Shown here in pieces: positions 16,512 to 23,944 of a stretch of DNA of 29,897 nt. This stretch comes from Myxococcota bacterium. Its GTDB lineage: Bacteria > Myxococcota_A > UBA9160 > PR03. The notes below the pieces were generated by a model. The model did not search any database and had not been told where the DNA came from. It worked only from the letters and a program-made list of their open reading frames with translations. The stretch lies in assembly GCA_025453505.1 (NCBI GenBank), contig JALOQG010000002.1, positions 1 to 29,897 on the forward strand, in the 5' to 3' direction. Numbering within the stretch: the stretch's first letter is position 1; each line of letters starts with the position of its first letter. Position numbers and translations under genes: made by a program.

Positions 16512-17936
16512 TCAGACGTCGAAGTAGAGCTCGAACTCGTGCGGATGCGGGCGGAGCCGCATGGGATCGATGTCGTTCTCGCGCTTGTACGAGATCCACG
16601 ACTCGATCAGGTCCTGGCTGAACACGCCGCCCTGCAGCAGGAACTCGTGGTCGTTCTCGAGTTCGCGCACGGCTTCGTCGAGCGAGCCCGGCATCGTGGG
16701 AACACCCTTCGCCTCCTCTGCGGAGAGGGCATAGATGTTCTTGTCCAGCGGCTCGCCCGGGTGGATCTTGTTGAGCACCCCGTCGATGCCGGCCATCAGC
16801 ATCGCGGCGAAAGCCAGATACGGGTTGCACGCGGGATCCGGGTACCGAACCTCCACGCGCTTCGCCTTCGGGCTCTGCGAGTAGGTCGGGATGCGGCACG
16901 AGGCGGACCGGTTGCGCGACGAGTACGCGAGATTGACGGGCGCCTCGTAGCCGGGCACGAGCCGCTTGTACGAGTTCGTGGTCGGGTTGGTGAACGCCGC
17001 CAGCGCGCGTGAGTGTTTCAGGATGCCGCCGATGTAGTACAACGCCGTCTCCGAAAGACCCGCGTACTTGTCGCCCGCGAAGAGCGGCTTGCCGTCCTTC
17101 CAGAGCGACTGGTGCGTGTGCATGCCGGAGCCGTTGTCCTTGAAGAGCGGCTTGGGCATGAAGGTCGCCGTCATGCCGTATTTCTTGGCGACGTTCTTCA
17201 CGACGTACTTGTACTTGAGGAGCTTGTCGGCCATCACGACGAGGGTGTCGAACTTCATGTCGATCTCGGCCTGGCCGGCCGTCGCGACCTCGTGGTGCTG
17301 CGTCTCGATCTCGATCCCCATCTTTTCCATCTCGAGGCACATCTCGGTGCGGAGATCCTGCTGCGTGTCGTGCGGCGGAACGGGGAAGTAGCCTTCCTTG
17401 TGACGGATCTTGTACCCGAGGTTGCGACCGCCCTCTTCGCGATCCGAGTTCCACACGGCTTCGCTCGAATCGAGTTCGTAGTAGCCGTGGTTCGCACCCG
17501 ATCCGAAGCGGGCGCTGTCGAACACGAAGAACTCGGCTTCGGGCCCGAAAAACGCCGTGTCTGCGACTCCGCTCTGCTTCACGTACAGCTCGGCGCGCTT
17601 CGCGACGTGGCGCGGATCACGGCCGTAGGGCTGACGCGACATCGGATCGACCACGTCGCAGATCAGTACGAGCGTCGGATGGACGAGGAAAGGGTCGATG
17701 AAGGCGGTGCTGGGATCGGGGATCATGAGCATGTCGCTCTCGTTGATCGCCTTCCAGCCGCGGATCGAGGAGCCGTCGAAGCCGTAGCCGTCCTCGAAGG
17801 TGGATTCCTCGAGCTGGGAAATCGGATGCGAACAGTGCTGCCAGAGGCCCGGCGAGTCCGTGATGCGGCAGTCCACCATCACCACTTTGTTCTTCTTCGC
17901 GAAGTCGATGACTTCCTTGCCAGTCTTGAAGGACAT
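16512..17936 (-). CDS. glnA: Glutamine synthetase type I
   Basis: 474-residue dodecameric enzyme joining ammonia and glutamate at the cost of ATP. It has the beta-grasp N-terminus (MSFKTGKEVIDFAKK), DGSSIRGW (54-61), the metal/ATP segments FFGPEAEFFVFD and VATAGQAEIDMKFDT, GSGMHTHQSLW, and ASCRIPTYSQSPKAKRVEVR. The adenylylation loop is present with Y402 in DKNIYALS, as in GSI-beta enzymes controlled by GlnE. It lies 69 bases after glnB on the same strand, and the pair has a sigma-54 promoter upstream. A stable hairpin follows. No internal oddity. Confidence 0.98.
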   Translation of the reverse strand: MSFKTGKEVIDFAKKNKVVMVDCRITDSPGLWQHCSHPISQLEESTFEDGYGFDGSSIRGWKAINESDMLMIPDPSTAFIDPFLVHPTLVLICDVVDPMSRQPYGRDPRHVAKRAELYVKQSGVADTAFFGPEAEFFVFDSARFGSGANHGYYELDSSEAVWNSDREEGGRNLGYKIRHKEGYFPVPPHDTQQDLRTEMCLEMEKMGIEIETQHHEVATAGQAEIDMKFDTLVVMADKLLKYKYVVKNVAKKYGMTATFMPKPLFKDNGSGMHTHQSLWKDGKPLFAGDKYAGLSETALYYIGGILKHSRALAAFTNPTTNSYKRLVPGYEAPVNLAYSSRNRSASCRIPTYSQSPKAKRVEVRYPDPACNPYLAFAAMLMAGIDGVLNKIHPGEPLDKNIYALSAEEAKGVPTMPGSLDEAVRELENDHEFLLQGGVFSQDLIESWISYKRENDIDPMRLRPHPHEFELYFDV

Positions 17937-18005
17937 TGCGGAGATCTTTCCTTTCCGGCCTCTGGCCGCTTCTTGGGGGTTGCGAATCGATCCGGGTGAA
18001 GCCGC

Positions 18006-18344
18006 TCAGACGGCGTCGGACCCGCTCTCTCCGGTGCGGATGCGGATCACGTCCTGCAGCGGATACACGAAGATCTTGCCGTCGCCGATGCGTCCGGTGT
18101 TGGCCGCCTTGACGATCGCCTGGACGATCTTGTCCACCATGTCGTCGCCACAGGCGATCTCCAGCTTGATCTTCGGCAGGAAGTCGACGACGTACTCGGC
18201 GCCGCGATAGAGCTCGGTGTGGCCCTTCTGGCGCCCGAACCCCTTCACTTCCGAGACCGTCATGCCCTGTACACCGATCCCCTGCAGGGCTTCCTTGACC
18301 TCGTCGAGTTTGAAGGGCTTGATGATCGCTTCGACCTTGCGCAT
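18006..18344 (-). CDS. glnB: Nitrogen regulatory protein P-II
   Basis: 112-residue trimeric signal protein that reads 2-oxoglutarate and ATP/ADP and controls GlnE, NtrB and others. It is a full-length match to the family: MRKVEAIIKPFKLDEVK, T-loop GFGRQKGHTELYRGAEYVVDF with uridylylation site Y51, B-loop TGRIGDGKIFV and a C-terminal IRIRTGE. The T-loop GHTELYRG form fits GlnB rather than GlnK, though the split is not sharp. Standing directly upstream of glnA, it is likely co-transcribed with it from the sigma-54 promoter. Confidence 0.97.
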   Translation of the reverse strand: MRKVEAIIKPFKLDEVKEALQGIGVQGMTVSEVKGFGRQKGHTELYRGAEYVVDFLPKIKLEIACGDDMVDKIVQAIVKAANTGRIGDGKIFVYPLQDVIRIRTGESGSDAV

Positions 18345-18521
18345 CGCGGTCTCCTGAGGGACCGCGAGACGTCTGGGCCACGCGGTCGGCTCGTAGGGTC
18401 AGATACAGGTGGACTCGTGCCGCTGCCGTTCCGGAACAGGAATCTGCGCCGGGAGCGGCCCAACGGTAACACGTCCCTCATCCGCCGGCGGTTGGCCGAC
18501 GGAGCGTTCTCAGCGAGGTTG

Positions 18522-18538
18522 AGCAAGGCACATGCCAA
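18522..18538 (-). promoter_or_regulatory. Sigma-54 promoter (-24/-12) of glnB-glnA
   Basis: Minus-strand sequence TTGGCATGTGCCTTGCT matches the consensus YTGGCACGNNNNTTGCW at every defined position but one (T for C). It keeps the invariant GG and GC at the required spacing. It points at glnB, whose start is about 180 bases downstream. Nitrogen control of glnBA by NtrC and sigma-54 is well known, so position, orientation and gene content agree. Confidence 0.85.
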
Positions 18539-18606
18539 GGAGCGAGCCGACGGGGACACACCAGGGACTGCGTCGTGTCGAGTTCGAGTCGGGTGGTGCG
18601 GAGAGA

Positions 18607-18624
18607 TTGGGCAGCACTGCCCAA
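18607..18624. promoter_or_regulatory. Palindrome at about -105 of the glnB promoter, candidate enhancer site
   Basis: TTGGGCAGCACTGCCCAA is a perfect 8-base inverted repeat around CA. Its centre is about 105 bases upstream of the expected sigma-54 start, the usual distance for an enhancer-binding activator such as NtrC. It does not match the classical NtrC site (TGCACC-N5-GGTGCA), so the binding protein is uncertain. Confidence 0.5.
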
Positions 18625-18695
18625 GGGATCGGCAGCGTGCACGGCGCGGCAGGGACGAGGTCACGCGAGGATCGAGCGCCGGGAGGTCCAAACGA

Positions 18696-18732
18696 GAAAG
18701 GGGCGCGGCCCTTGCGGAACCGCGCCCCTTTC
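18696..18732 (-). terminator. Rho-independent terminator of the porin gene
   Basis: Thirteen-base perfect arms (18696-18708 and 18720-18732, GAAAGGGGCGCGG and its complement) enclose an 11-base loop. In the porin direction the stem is followed by TCGTTTGG, giving a T-rich 3' side together with the stem end. It lies 23 bases after the porin stop and separates it from the glnBA promoter. Confidence 0.8.
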
Positions 18733-18755
18733 GGATCGGTCGATCGACGGAGAGT

Positions 18756-20210
18756 TTACTCGCCGCCGAACTTGTTGAAGTTGTAGATGACCTCGGCGCC
18801 GACCGTGATCTGGTCGTTTTCCAGATCGCGGCTGTTCTCGAAGAACTCGTCGTTGTCGGTGTCATCCTTGCTGATGTCGTCGTAGCGGGCCTCGGCGCGG
18901 ATCATCAGGTTGTCCGTGAGGAGGTGGTCCACCGTCGCAGTGATTCCCCAGGTCTCGATCCCGGTGAAGAACAGCTGCTCGTCGTTGAACCCGTCGCCGT
19001 TGATGTCGGTCGGATCGCTGAGGCCGACGAAGCCCAGCGCGCCATCGACGTCGGCGACGTACTCGCCACGCAGCGAGATGCCCGTGCGCTCGGTGATCCC
19101 GAAGCGGCCAGCCGCCGCGACGCCCCAGGCGTTGGTGTCGAGATCGTCGTCATACGCCCAGTCGCCGTTCAGCCAGAAGCCGAGGCGGTCGCTGGCGTTG
19201 ATCTTGACGAGTGCGTTCAGGACGCCCTGCTCGTCGCCGTCGAAGCCACCGCTTTCTTCCCCGTGAATCACGTTCACGCCGGCGGTGATCATGTCGTTGG
19301 CCCAGCCGATGTGACCGAGGAACGACTTCTCGTCGTTGCGATCGGGGTCGTCCGGCTGGAAGCCGTTGACGCCGCCGAGCGCGATGTCGAAGCCCGTGTC
19401 GCCGAACGCGTACGAGGCCAGGATGCCGATGTGATCGATCGGCTCCAGGAGGTTGTACACGCTGCCGCGGGTGATGTTCCAGTTGTAGACCGTCTGGGCA
19501 ACCTCGACACCGAGAAGCGTGTTGAACTTGCCCATCTTGATGTGCAAGCCGTCACCGACCGGAGCGAGATACTGGACGTAGCCCTGGCTGATGTAGATCG
19601 ACGAGTCGTCGTTGTTGTCGCGGTTGTTCGGTCCACCGAAGCCGTTGATGACCGACGCCGTCTTGCCGTAGGCCGGGTCGAAGCGGAAGCCCCCGCGGTG
19701 CTCCTCGCTCACGGGCCGCTCGATCTCGAACCACACCTGATCCAGCGCGAAGCTGTTGTGATCCGGGTGGAACGGGTAGTAGCCCCCGTTGATGCCCTGG
19801 TTCGTGCCCTCGAGGCCCGGCGTGTTGCGCAGATCGACCAAGGTGCCGTCCGGCGCGTACGCGGTCAGAGCCCCGTCGTCCGCATCGTTCGGGTCGTTGA
19901 CGTTGTAGAAGTAGCTGGCTGCGACCCAGCCACCGATCGTCAGCTCGCCGAGGATTCCCGGCAGGCCGTTCGACGAACCGCGCGTCTCCGCGAGGCCCGA
20001 CTGCTCGATCAACTGCGACTGCTCCTCCACGCGAGCATTCGCCGAGTCGAGCTGGTCATTCGTCGCCTGCAGCTTGTCTTCCATCTGCTGCATGCGCTGC
20101 TGCATCTGCTGCAGCTGATCCTGAACCTGTGCGTCGCTCGCCCCCGCGAGAGACGGCACAAATGCCGAAATGGCGAGGGCCGTGATAGCGGCCGTCCACC
20201 TGAAACTCAT
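18756..20210 (-). CDS. BBP2-like outer-membrane beta-barrel porin
   Basis: 484-residue exported protein. A signal peptide (about 1-24, ending LAGA) is followed by a coiled coil rich in Gln (about 29-65) and then a long beta-barrel. The barrel has alternating aromatic strands such as LTIGGWVAASYFYNV, SFALDQVWFEIERPV, GLHIKMGKFNTLLGVE and LMIRAEARYDD, ending GAEVIYNFNKF. This layout matches the putative porin-2 (BBP2/OmpL-like) family, which often lies near glnB or ammonium transporter genes. A Ca-binding-like loop DINGDGFNDE is visible in an extracellular segment. The ATG at 20210 has AGGAGG nine bases before it. Own terminator downstream. Substrate unknown; diffusion of small nitrogenous solutes is a guess from context. 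Confidence 0.85.
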   Translation of the reverse strand: MSFRWTAAITALAISAFVPSLAGASDAQVQDQLQQMQQRMQQMEDKLQATNDQLDSANARVEEQSQLIEQSGLAETRGSSNGLPGILGELTIGGWVAASYFYNVNDPNDADDGALTAYAPDGTLVDLRNTPGLEGTNQGINGGYYPFHPDHNSFALDQVWFEIERPVSEEHRGGFRFDPAYGKTASVINGFGGPNNRDNNDDSSIYISQGYVQYLAPVGDGLHIKMGKFNTLLGVEVAQTVYNWNITRGSVYNLLEPIDHIGILASYAFGDTGFDIALGGVNGFQPDDPDRNDEKSFLGHIGWANDMITAGVNVIHGEESGGFDGDEQGVLNALVKINASDRLGFWLNGDWAYDDDLDTNAWGVAAAGRFGITERTGISLRGEYVADVDGALGFVGLSDPTDINGDGFNDEQLFFTGIETWGITATVDHLLTDNLMIRAEARYDDISKDDTDNDEFFENSRDLENDQITVGAEVIYNFNKFGGE

Positions 20211-20627
20211 GTCCTACCCCTCCTTCTCGCCACCGCGGACAAGGCATCCGGCCCCCCGTTGCGGTAGGCGAATCGTTGCGGACCTTAAGCGGTCGCGCGA
20301 AGCAAGGCAATACGCGTGCTCGCCGCAGCACGCAGATTTCTGCGCTCCGGGTCTAGAGCGGACCGACCGGGGCCCGACTTGAGAGGCATCTCCGGACACG
20401 GGCACGCAGGAGATGCTTACAAACCGTGTGTGGTTCGCCACGAATTTGTCGGGAGCGGAGAAAAGTCGAAAGGCCGCAGACTCTTGCGAGACCGGCCCCG
20501 CTCGCCACTCGACTCGTATGGATCCGCTGTCCGCCGGGCGCCGGACTCGCGCTGACCCGACTGCGGCCGGGGGCTTGCCGATCACCGAATCGCGAAGCGT
20601 CCGAGGACGCCGAGGCTTCGACACCGT
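20211..20627. other. 417-base intergenic region upstream of the porin
   Basis: No credible gene; frames here lack family features. It should contain the porin promoter and the 3' end of the DUF2064 transcript. An inverted repeat GCATCTCC-N15-GGAGATGC lies at 20386-20416 about 180 bases before the porin start. The stretch is less GC-rich than the coding DNA. I cannot place a confident promoter. Confidence 0.5.
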
Positions 20628-21368
20628 TCAGGGTCGGCTCCTGTTGGATCCCGCCACGGGCACTTTCGAGATCGCGCGCGGCGACGGCCAGAGGCCATGG
20701 GCGTCCAGGAAGGCGAGGCTCCGCGGGCAGGAGATCGCTGTCCCTGCGGCTCGTGCCTCGGCGAGCAAGCGCAGGTCGTCGAAGCCATCGACGTCGAAGC
20801 CGGTCTCGAGGAGATGAACGCGTAGATCGTGGGCGCGCGCGAGCGTTTCACGCAGCACGCCGGCGTGGCTCATCGGGTGGTCGAAGAGGCGTCCACTGGC
20901 GGCGCGATCCAGCGCGCGCGGTCCGAGACCGACCAGGTCGTAGCCACCGTCGCGATCCGGCCCGATCACGAGATCGGCGCGTGCGAGCGACTCGACCGCC
21001 TGTCGCAGCGTTGCGCGAGCGAGACACGGGCTGTCGCTGCCGCGCAAGAGCGCGAACGCGGCGCCGGCGGCGGCCGCCTCCCCTGCGACCGCGCCCATTC
21101 GCTCGCCGAGATCTCCAGCTGCCTGCGCGATCGCGCGAAACGACGCCGGCGCCTCGGACGCCATCTCCGCGGCACTGCCGGGGGGATCCACGGCGAGCAC
21201 CGCGTCGAGTCCGAGGAGTTCGGCCGCAGCCGCGGACTCGTCGAGCACATCGGCGAGCAGGCAGCGGTAGAAAGCGGCGGCGGCAGCGGGCGAGAAGGGC
21301 GGCGAGAGTCGGGTCTTCACTCGTCCCGGTTGGGGGTCCTTCGCGAAGACGACGAGCCAGCCGTTCAA
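20628..21368 (-). CDS. CofC-like/DUF2064 (TIGR04282-type) transferase
   Basis: 246-residue GT-A/nucleotidyltransferase-fold protein. The N-terminus WLVVFAKDPQPGRVKTRLSPPF is the hallmark of the TIGR04282/DUF2064 family. Later RGSDSPCLARATL and IGPDRDGGYDLVGLG form the metal-site and DGGY motifs. Members are annotated as rSAM-associated or CofC-like glycosyltransferases and have no settled reaction. The start is a TTG at 21368 that overlaps the stop of the YgfZ-like gene (TTGA); the next candidate would cut the nucleotide-binding loop. It is the last gene of a four-base-overlap chain. The C-terminal tail after about 225 is not conserved-looking. Confidence 0.8.
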   Translation of the reverse strand: MNGWLVVFAKDPQPGRVKTRLSPPFSPAAAAAFYRCLLADVLDESAAAAELLGLDAVLAVDPPGSAAEMASEAPASFRAIAQAAGDLGERMGAVAGEAAAAGAAFALLRGSDSPCLARATLRQAVESLARADLVIGPDRDGGYDLVGLGPRALDRAASGRLFDHPMSHAGVLRETLARAHDLRVHLLETGFDVDGFDDLRLLAEARAAGTAISCPRSLAFLDAHGLWPSPRAISKVPVAGSNRSRP

Positions 21369-22369
21369 CGCGAACCCGCGCGCGAAACGAAGGGCAGGGT
21401 GGCGGCCTGCGCCGATCGCCCCCCCACATCGAGTGGTGTACCGGGAGCGTCGAATCCATTCCGCACGATCCCGAGCGCGATTGCTCCGCAGCGCGGCGAG
21501 CGCGCGACGCTCGTCACTGCGCCGACGCGAGAGCCACCGGCACGCACCTCCGCGCCCGACTCCGCGAGAGTGCCGTCGTCGAGCACGATGCCGATCAGCC
21601 GATGCCCCACGCGGCCGCGCGAGTGCATGCGCGCGACCACTTCCTGGCCCGTGTAGCAGCCCTTGGTGAACGACACCCTGCTCTCGACCAGCCCGAGCTC
21701 GGCGGGAAGCGTGTCGGGACCGAGCTCGGCGCCGAAGCGCGGCAAGCCCGCTTCCACGCGAAGGATCTCGAGCGCCGCGAGGTCCGCTTCGACGACTCCG
21801 AGCCTCGCGCCTGCGCCGCGCAGGACGTCGAGGACATGCGCTTCTTCGTCGCGCGCCGCGAAGAGCTGGACGCCGGCCTCCGACCCCGAACTCCACGCGC
21901 CCGCGAGCACGTCCGCTCCGGCGATGCGAAGCGTCGCGACGCTTCCGGACTCGAGTGCGAACGCGGCGACGCCGGCCGCCTCGCCGACCGCCTCGAAGGC
22001 GCGAGCACCCTCGACCGACAGACGCGCGATCGTCGCGCTCGCGTCCGCGATCACGACGTCGTCGGCGATCACGAACTTCTCGAGCCGCGCCATCGCGGGC
22101 GGGATCGCCGCAGCGTCCGTCTCCAGCCAGAACGCATCCGCGCGCGCGATGACGTGGAACTCGGCGACGATGCGCCCTTCGCGCGTGAGCACGAGAGCCG
22201 GACACGCCGTGCGCGGCCCGTCCGGCTCGAGCGACGCGACGTCGTTCGTCAGCTGGCCCTGCAGGAAACGCACGCGATCGGATCCGCGCACCGCGATCAC
22301 GCCGCGATCCGTGCGGCGGAAGATCGCGGCGCCTTCGTGCAGCGCGGCGACGACTCCCGACGCGCTCAT
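21365..22369 (-). CDS. YgfZ/GcvT-domain folate-binding protein
   Basis: 334-residue aminomethyltransferase-fold protein of the YgfZ (IBA57) group, which uses tetrahydrofolate to support assembly or repair of certain Fe-S enzymes such as the MiaB type. The diagnostic motif KGCYTGQE is at 236-243 with C238, followed by VVARMHSRGRVGHRL. The N-terminal VRGSDRVRFLQGQLTNDV corresponds to the T-protein start. The glycine-cleavage catalytic features of true GcvT are not evident and the chain is short, so GcvT itself is unlikely. The ATG at 22369 overlaps the stop of the nucleotidyltransferase (ATGA), and the stop overlaps the next gene (TTGA). Confidence 0.88.
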   Translation of the reverse strand: MSASGVVAALHEGAAIFRRTDRGVIAVRGSDRVRFLQGQLTNDVASLEPDGPRTACPALVLTREGRIVAEFHVIARADAFWLETDAAAIPPAMARLEKFVIADDVVIADASATIARLSVEGARAFEAVGEAAGVAAFALESGSVATLRIAGADVLAGAWSSGSEAGVQLFAARDEEAHVLDVLRGAGARLGVVEADLAALEILRVEAGLPRFGAELGPDTLPAELGLVESRVSFTKGCYTGQEVVARMHSRGRVGHRLIGIVLDDGTLAESGAEVRAGGSRVGAVTSVARSPRCGAIALGIVRNGFDAPGTPLDVGGRSAQAATLPFVSRAGSR

Positions 22370-23367
22370 CCTCCATCCCCCAGAGAGCGCACGCGATCCG
22401 GGAGCGGCAGCGGACCGTAGATCGCCTCGACGCGCGCGAGCTGCCGGGATTGCCAGCGCTCGAAGAGCGCGGCGGCCGCGTCGAAGTCGGGCTCGTTGTC
22501 GATGTCCACCGCGCAGCCTCCGCCTTCGGTCACGACGAAACGGAAGCGAGTGCGCAGCAGCTTCGAGCAGCCTTCTTCGATGCGTGGCATCGGGATGCGG
22601 TCGCGCAGCCAGTCCGCAACGCGGCGCCAGCCCCGCCGATCCGCGACGCCGGCCAGGTGCATCAGGCCGTAGTAGTAGAGGACTGCGAGTCCGCCGCCTT
22701 CGGCGCGCAGCAGGGTCCAGCCGAGCTTCACCATCTCGCCGATCTGCTTCTGATAGCGGTGCTCGTACATGTCTTCGATGTAGTGCCGATTGCCGAGCAG
22801 CGCGGGCTTCACGAGGTGCAGGTTCGTCTGGCGGAAGCGGCCCTCGCGCAGGTTGAAGTACGCCATGCGGATGCCGGGGGCGTCCGGCGACTCGGGATGG
22901 AAGTCGCGCATCGCCTCCTCGGTCGAGAGGCCGAGCGCGTAGTCGCAATCGGCGGCGAGCCCCTGCCGCACGAAGGCGGAGACCTCGTGCGGTGTCGCGA
23001 ACGGAAGGTCGGCCGAGAGGAAGAGCACCGGTCGATCGGTGTCTTCGGGGCCGGGATCGCGGCCGTCGACGCCCGCGCCGGGCAGCAGCCTCCGATACGT
23101 CTCCCATGCGTTCTCGTAGAGATTGCGGAACTGCGGGACGACGTGGAGTGGCTTCACGAGTTCGTCCCGAAGCGGCGCGAGGACGGCCTCGAGTCGCTCC
23201 GCGTTGCCGACCACCCAGACCTCCGACACCTCCGGAACGGACTGCAGCATCGCCACGACGCGGGCGACGAGCGACCGGCCGGCGAGGACCAGATACGGTT
23301 TGCTCTCGCCGTGCACCGCCTTGGCGGCACTGCGATCTCCCGCTGCGACGATGGCCGGAACGTCCAT
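22366..23367 (-). CDS. MobA-like NTP transferase-domain protein
   Basis: 333-residue protein with a nucleotidyltransferase Rossmann-like N-terminus. IVAAGDRSAAKAVHGESKPYL is a variant of the AAGxGxRM...KP loop, followed by SLVARVVAML, VWVVGN and LFLSADLPF (metal-binding Asp). The C-terminal half (about 170-330) is specific and unassigned; it includes FRQTNLHLVKP and VVTEGGGCAVDIDNEPDFDAA. The last segment resembles the end of MobA/IspD-type enzymes, where an Asp anchors metal. The substrate is unknown. The start lies 4 bases after the stop of the first dodecin, and the gene overlaps the YgfZ gene by 4 bases. Confidence 0.75.
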   Translation of the reverse strand: MDVPAIVAAGDRSAAKAVHGESKPYLVLAGRSLVARVVAMLQSVPEVSEVWVVGNAERLEAVLAPLRDELVKPLHVVPQFRNLYENAWETYRRLLPGAGVDGRDPGPEDTDRPVLFLSADLPFATPHEVSAFVRQGLAADCDYALGLSTEEAMRDFHPESPDAPGIRMAYFNLREGRFRQTNLHLVKPALLGNRHYIEDMYEHRYQKQIGEMVKLGWTLLRAEGGGLAVLYYYGLMHLAGVADRRGWRRVADWLRDRIPMPRIEEGCSKLLRTRFRFVVTEGGGCAVDIDNEPDFDAAAALFERWQSRQLARVEAIYGPLPLPDRVRSLGDGG

Positions 23368-23371
23368 GGCC

Positions 23372-23584
23372 CTACGCGGGGGGCTCCTCGAGCACGAAGA
23401 TCACCTGCATGGTGACCAGGTACTCCGTGATGCGGCCGTCCTCGACGCGCGCCTTCTCCGAGACGACCTGCATGCCGGTGATGTTGCGCAGCGTCCGGCT
23501 CGCGCGTTCGAAGCCGCGCTCGATCGCGTCCTGCCAACCGATCGGGGACGCCGACGTGATCGTCGAGACCGAAGCCACCGCCAT
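23372..23584 (-). CDS. Dodecin-family protein (copy 1)
   Basis: 70-residue small protein with the dodecin beta-alpha-beta-beta layout: VASVSTITSASPIGWQDAIERGF, a helix ASRTLRNITGM, then VSEKARVEDGRITEYLVTMQVIFVLE. Dodecins form hollow dodecamers that store flavins. In flavin-binding members the segment reads LRxLDWFEV with a stacking Trp; here it is LRNITGMQV, so that Trp is Gly. It may bind another ligand, as calcium-type dodecins do. It is followed after 4 bases by the nucleotidyltransferase gene and preceded by a second copy 10 bases upstream. Ribosome binding site GGAGGGACGAG precedes the ATG. Confidence 0.88.
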   Translation of the reverse strand: MAVASVSTITSASPIGWQDAIERGFERASRTLRNITGMQVVSEKARVEDGRITEYLVTMQVIFVLEEPPA

Positions 23585-23594
23585 CTCGTCCCTC

Positions 23595-23816
23595 CTACCA
23601 GTGGAGCGCCGCTTCGGGCGCCATGTCGAAGGTCAGCCGCAGCCGCACGCGGTACTCGTCGATGCGACCGTCCACGACCTTCACGCGCTTTTCGATCACC
23701 TCGATGCCCGTGATCCCGCGGAGCGTCCGGTTGGCGCGTGCGAGCACGGAGCGCGCCGCCTGCTCGAAACCGTCGGGCGACGACCCGATCAGCTCGTTGA
23801 CCTTCGAGACCCACAT
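23595..23816 (-). CDS. Dodecin-family protein (copy 2)
   Basis: 73-residue paralogue of the neighbouring dodecin. It reads VSKVNELIGSSPDGFEQAARSVLARANRTLRGITGIEV then VIEKRVKVVDGRIDEYRVRLRLTFDM. It has the N-terminal ELIGSSPDG close to the ELVGTS start of flavin dodecins, but again has Gly where the stacking Trp should be. It is the first gene of the minus-strand set, with GAGGAGG just upstream of the ATG (23816). The two copies differ clearly in sequence, so they could form mixed shells or separate homomers. The 128 bases to the divergent membrane-protein gene must hold both promoters. Confidence 0.87.
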   Translation of the reverse strand: MWVSKVNELIGSSPDGFEQAARSVLARANRTLRGITGIEVIEKRVKVVDGRIDEYRVRLRLTFDMAPEAALHW

Positions 23817-23944
23817 GCAGCCTCCTCACGCGGCACCGGCGAGTTCGCGGCCGTGTCGGCTCGTGAACAGGGGCAGCGTCGAGCTTAGCAGTGCGAACCG
23901 CTCGACCGGCGCGTGGCTACAGTCGCGCGTCGCGAGGTGAAGCG

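Larger units (their letters stand above)
18345..18755. other. 411-base regulatory gap between the porin gene and glnB
   Basis: No convincing coding region. From glnB outward it holds a long leader (about 165 bases), the sigma-54 promoter at 18522-18538, a perfect palindrome at 18607-18624 and the porin terminator at 18696-18732. Confidence 0.7.

Noticed and set aside
20306..20322. Sigma-54-like element CGAGCACGCGTATTGCC upstream of the porin
   Set aside because: The -12 TTGC and the GCACG part fit, but the first two bases of the -24 TGG are changed, destroying the conserved GG pair. Too weak to call.
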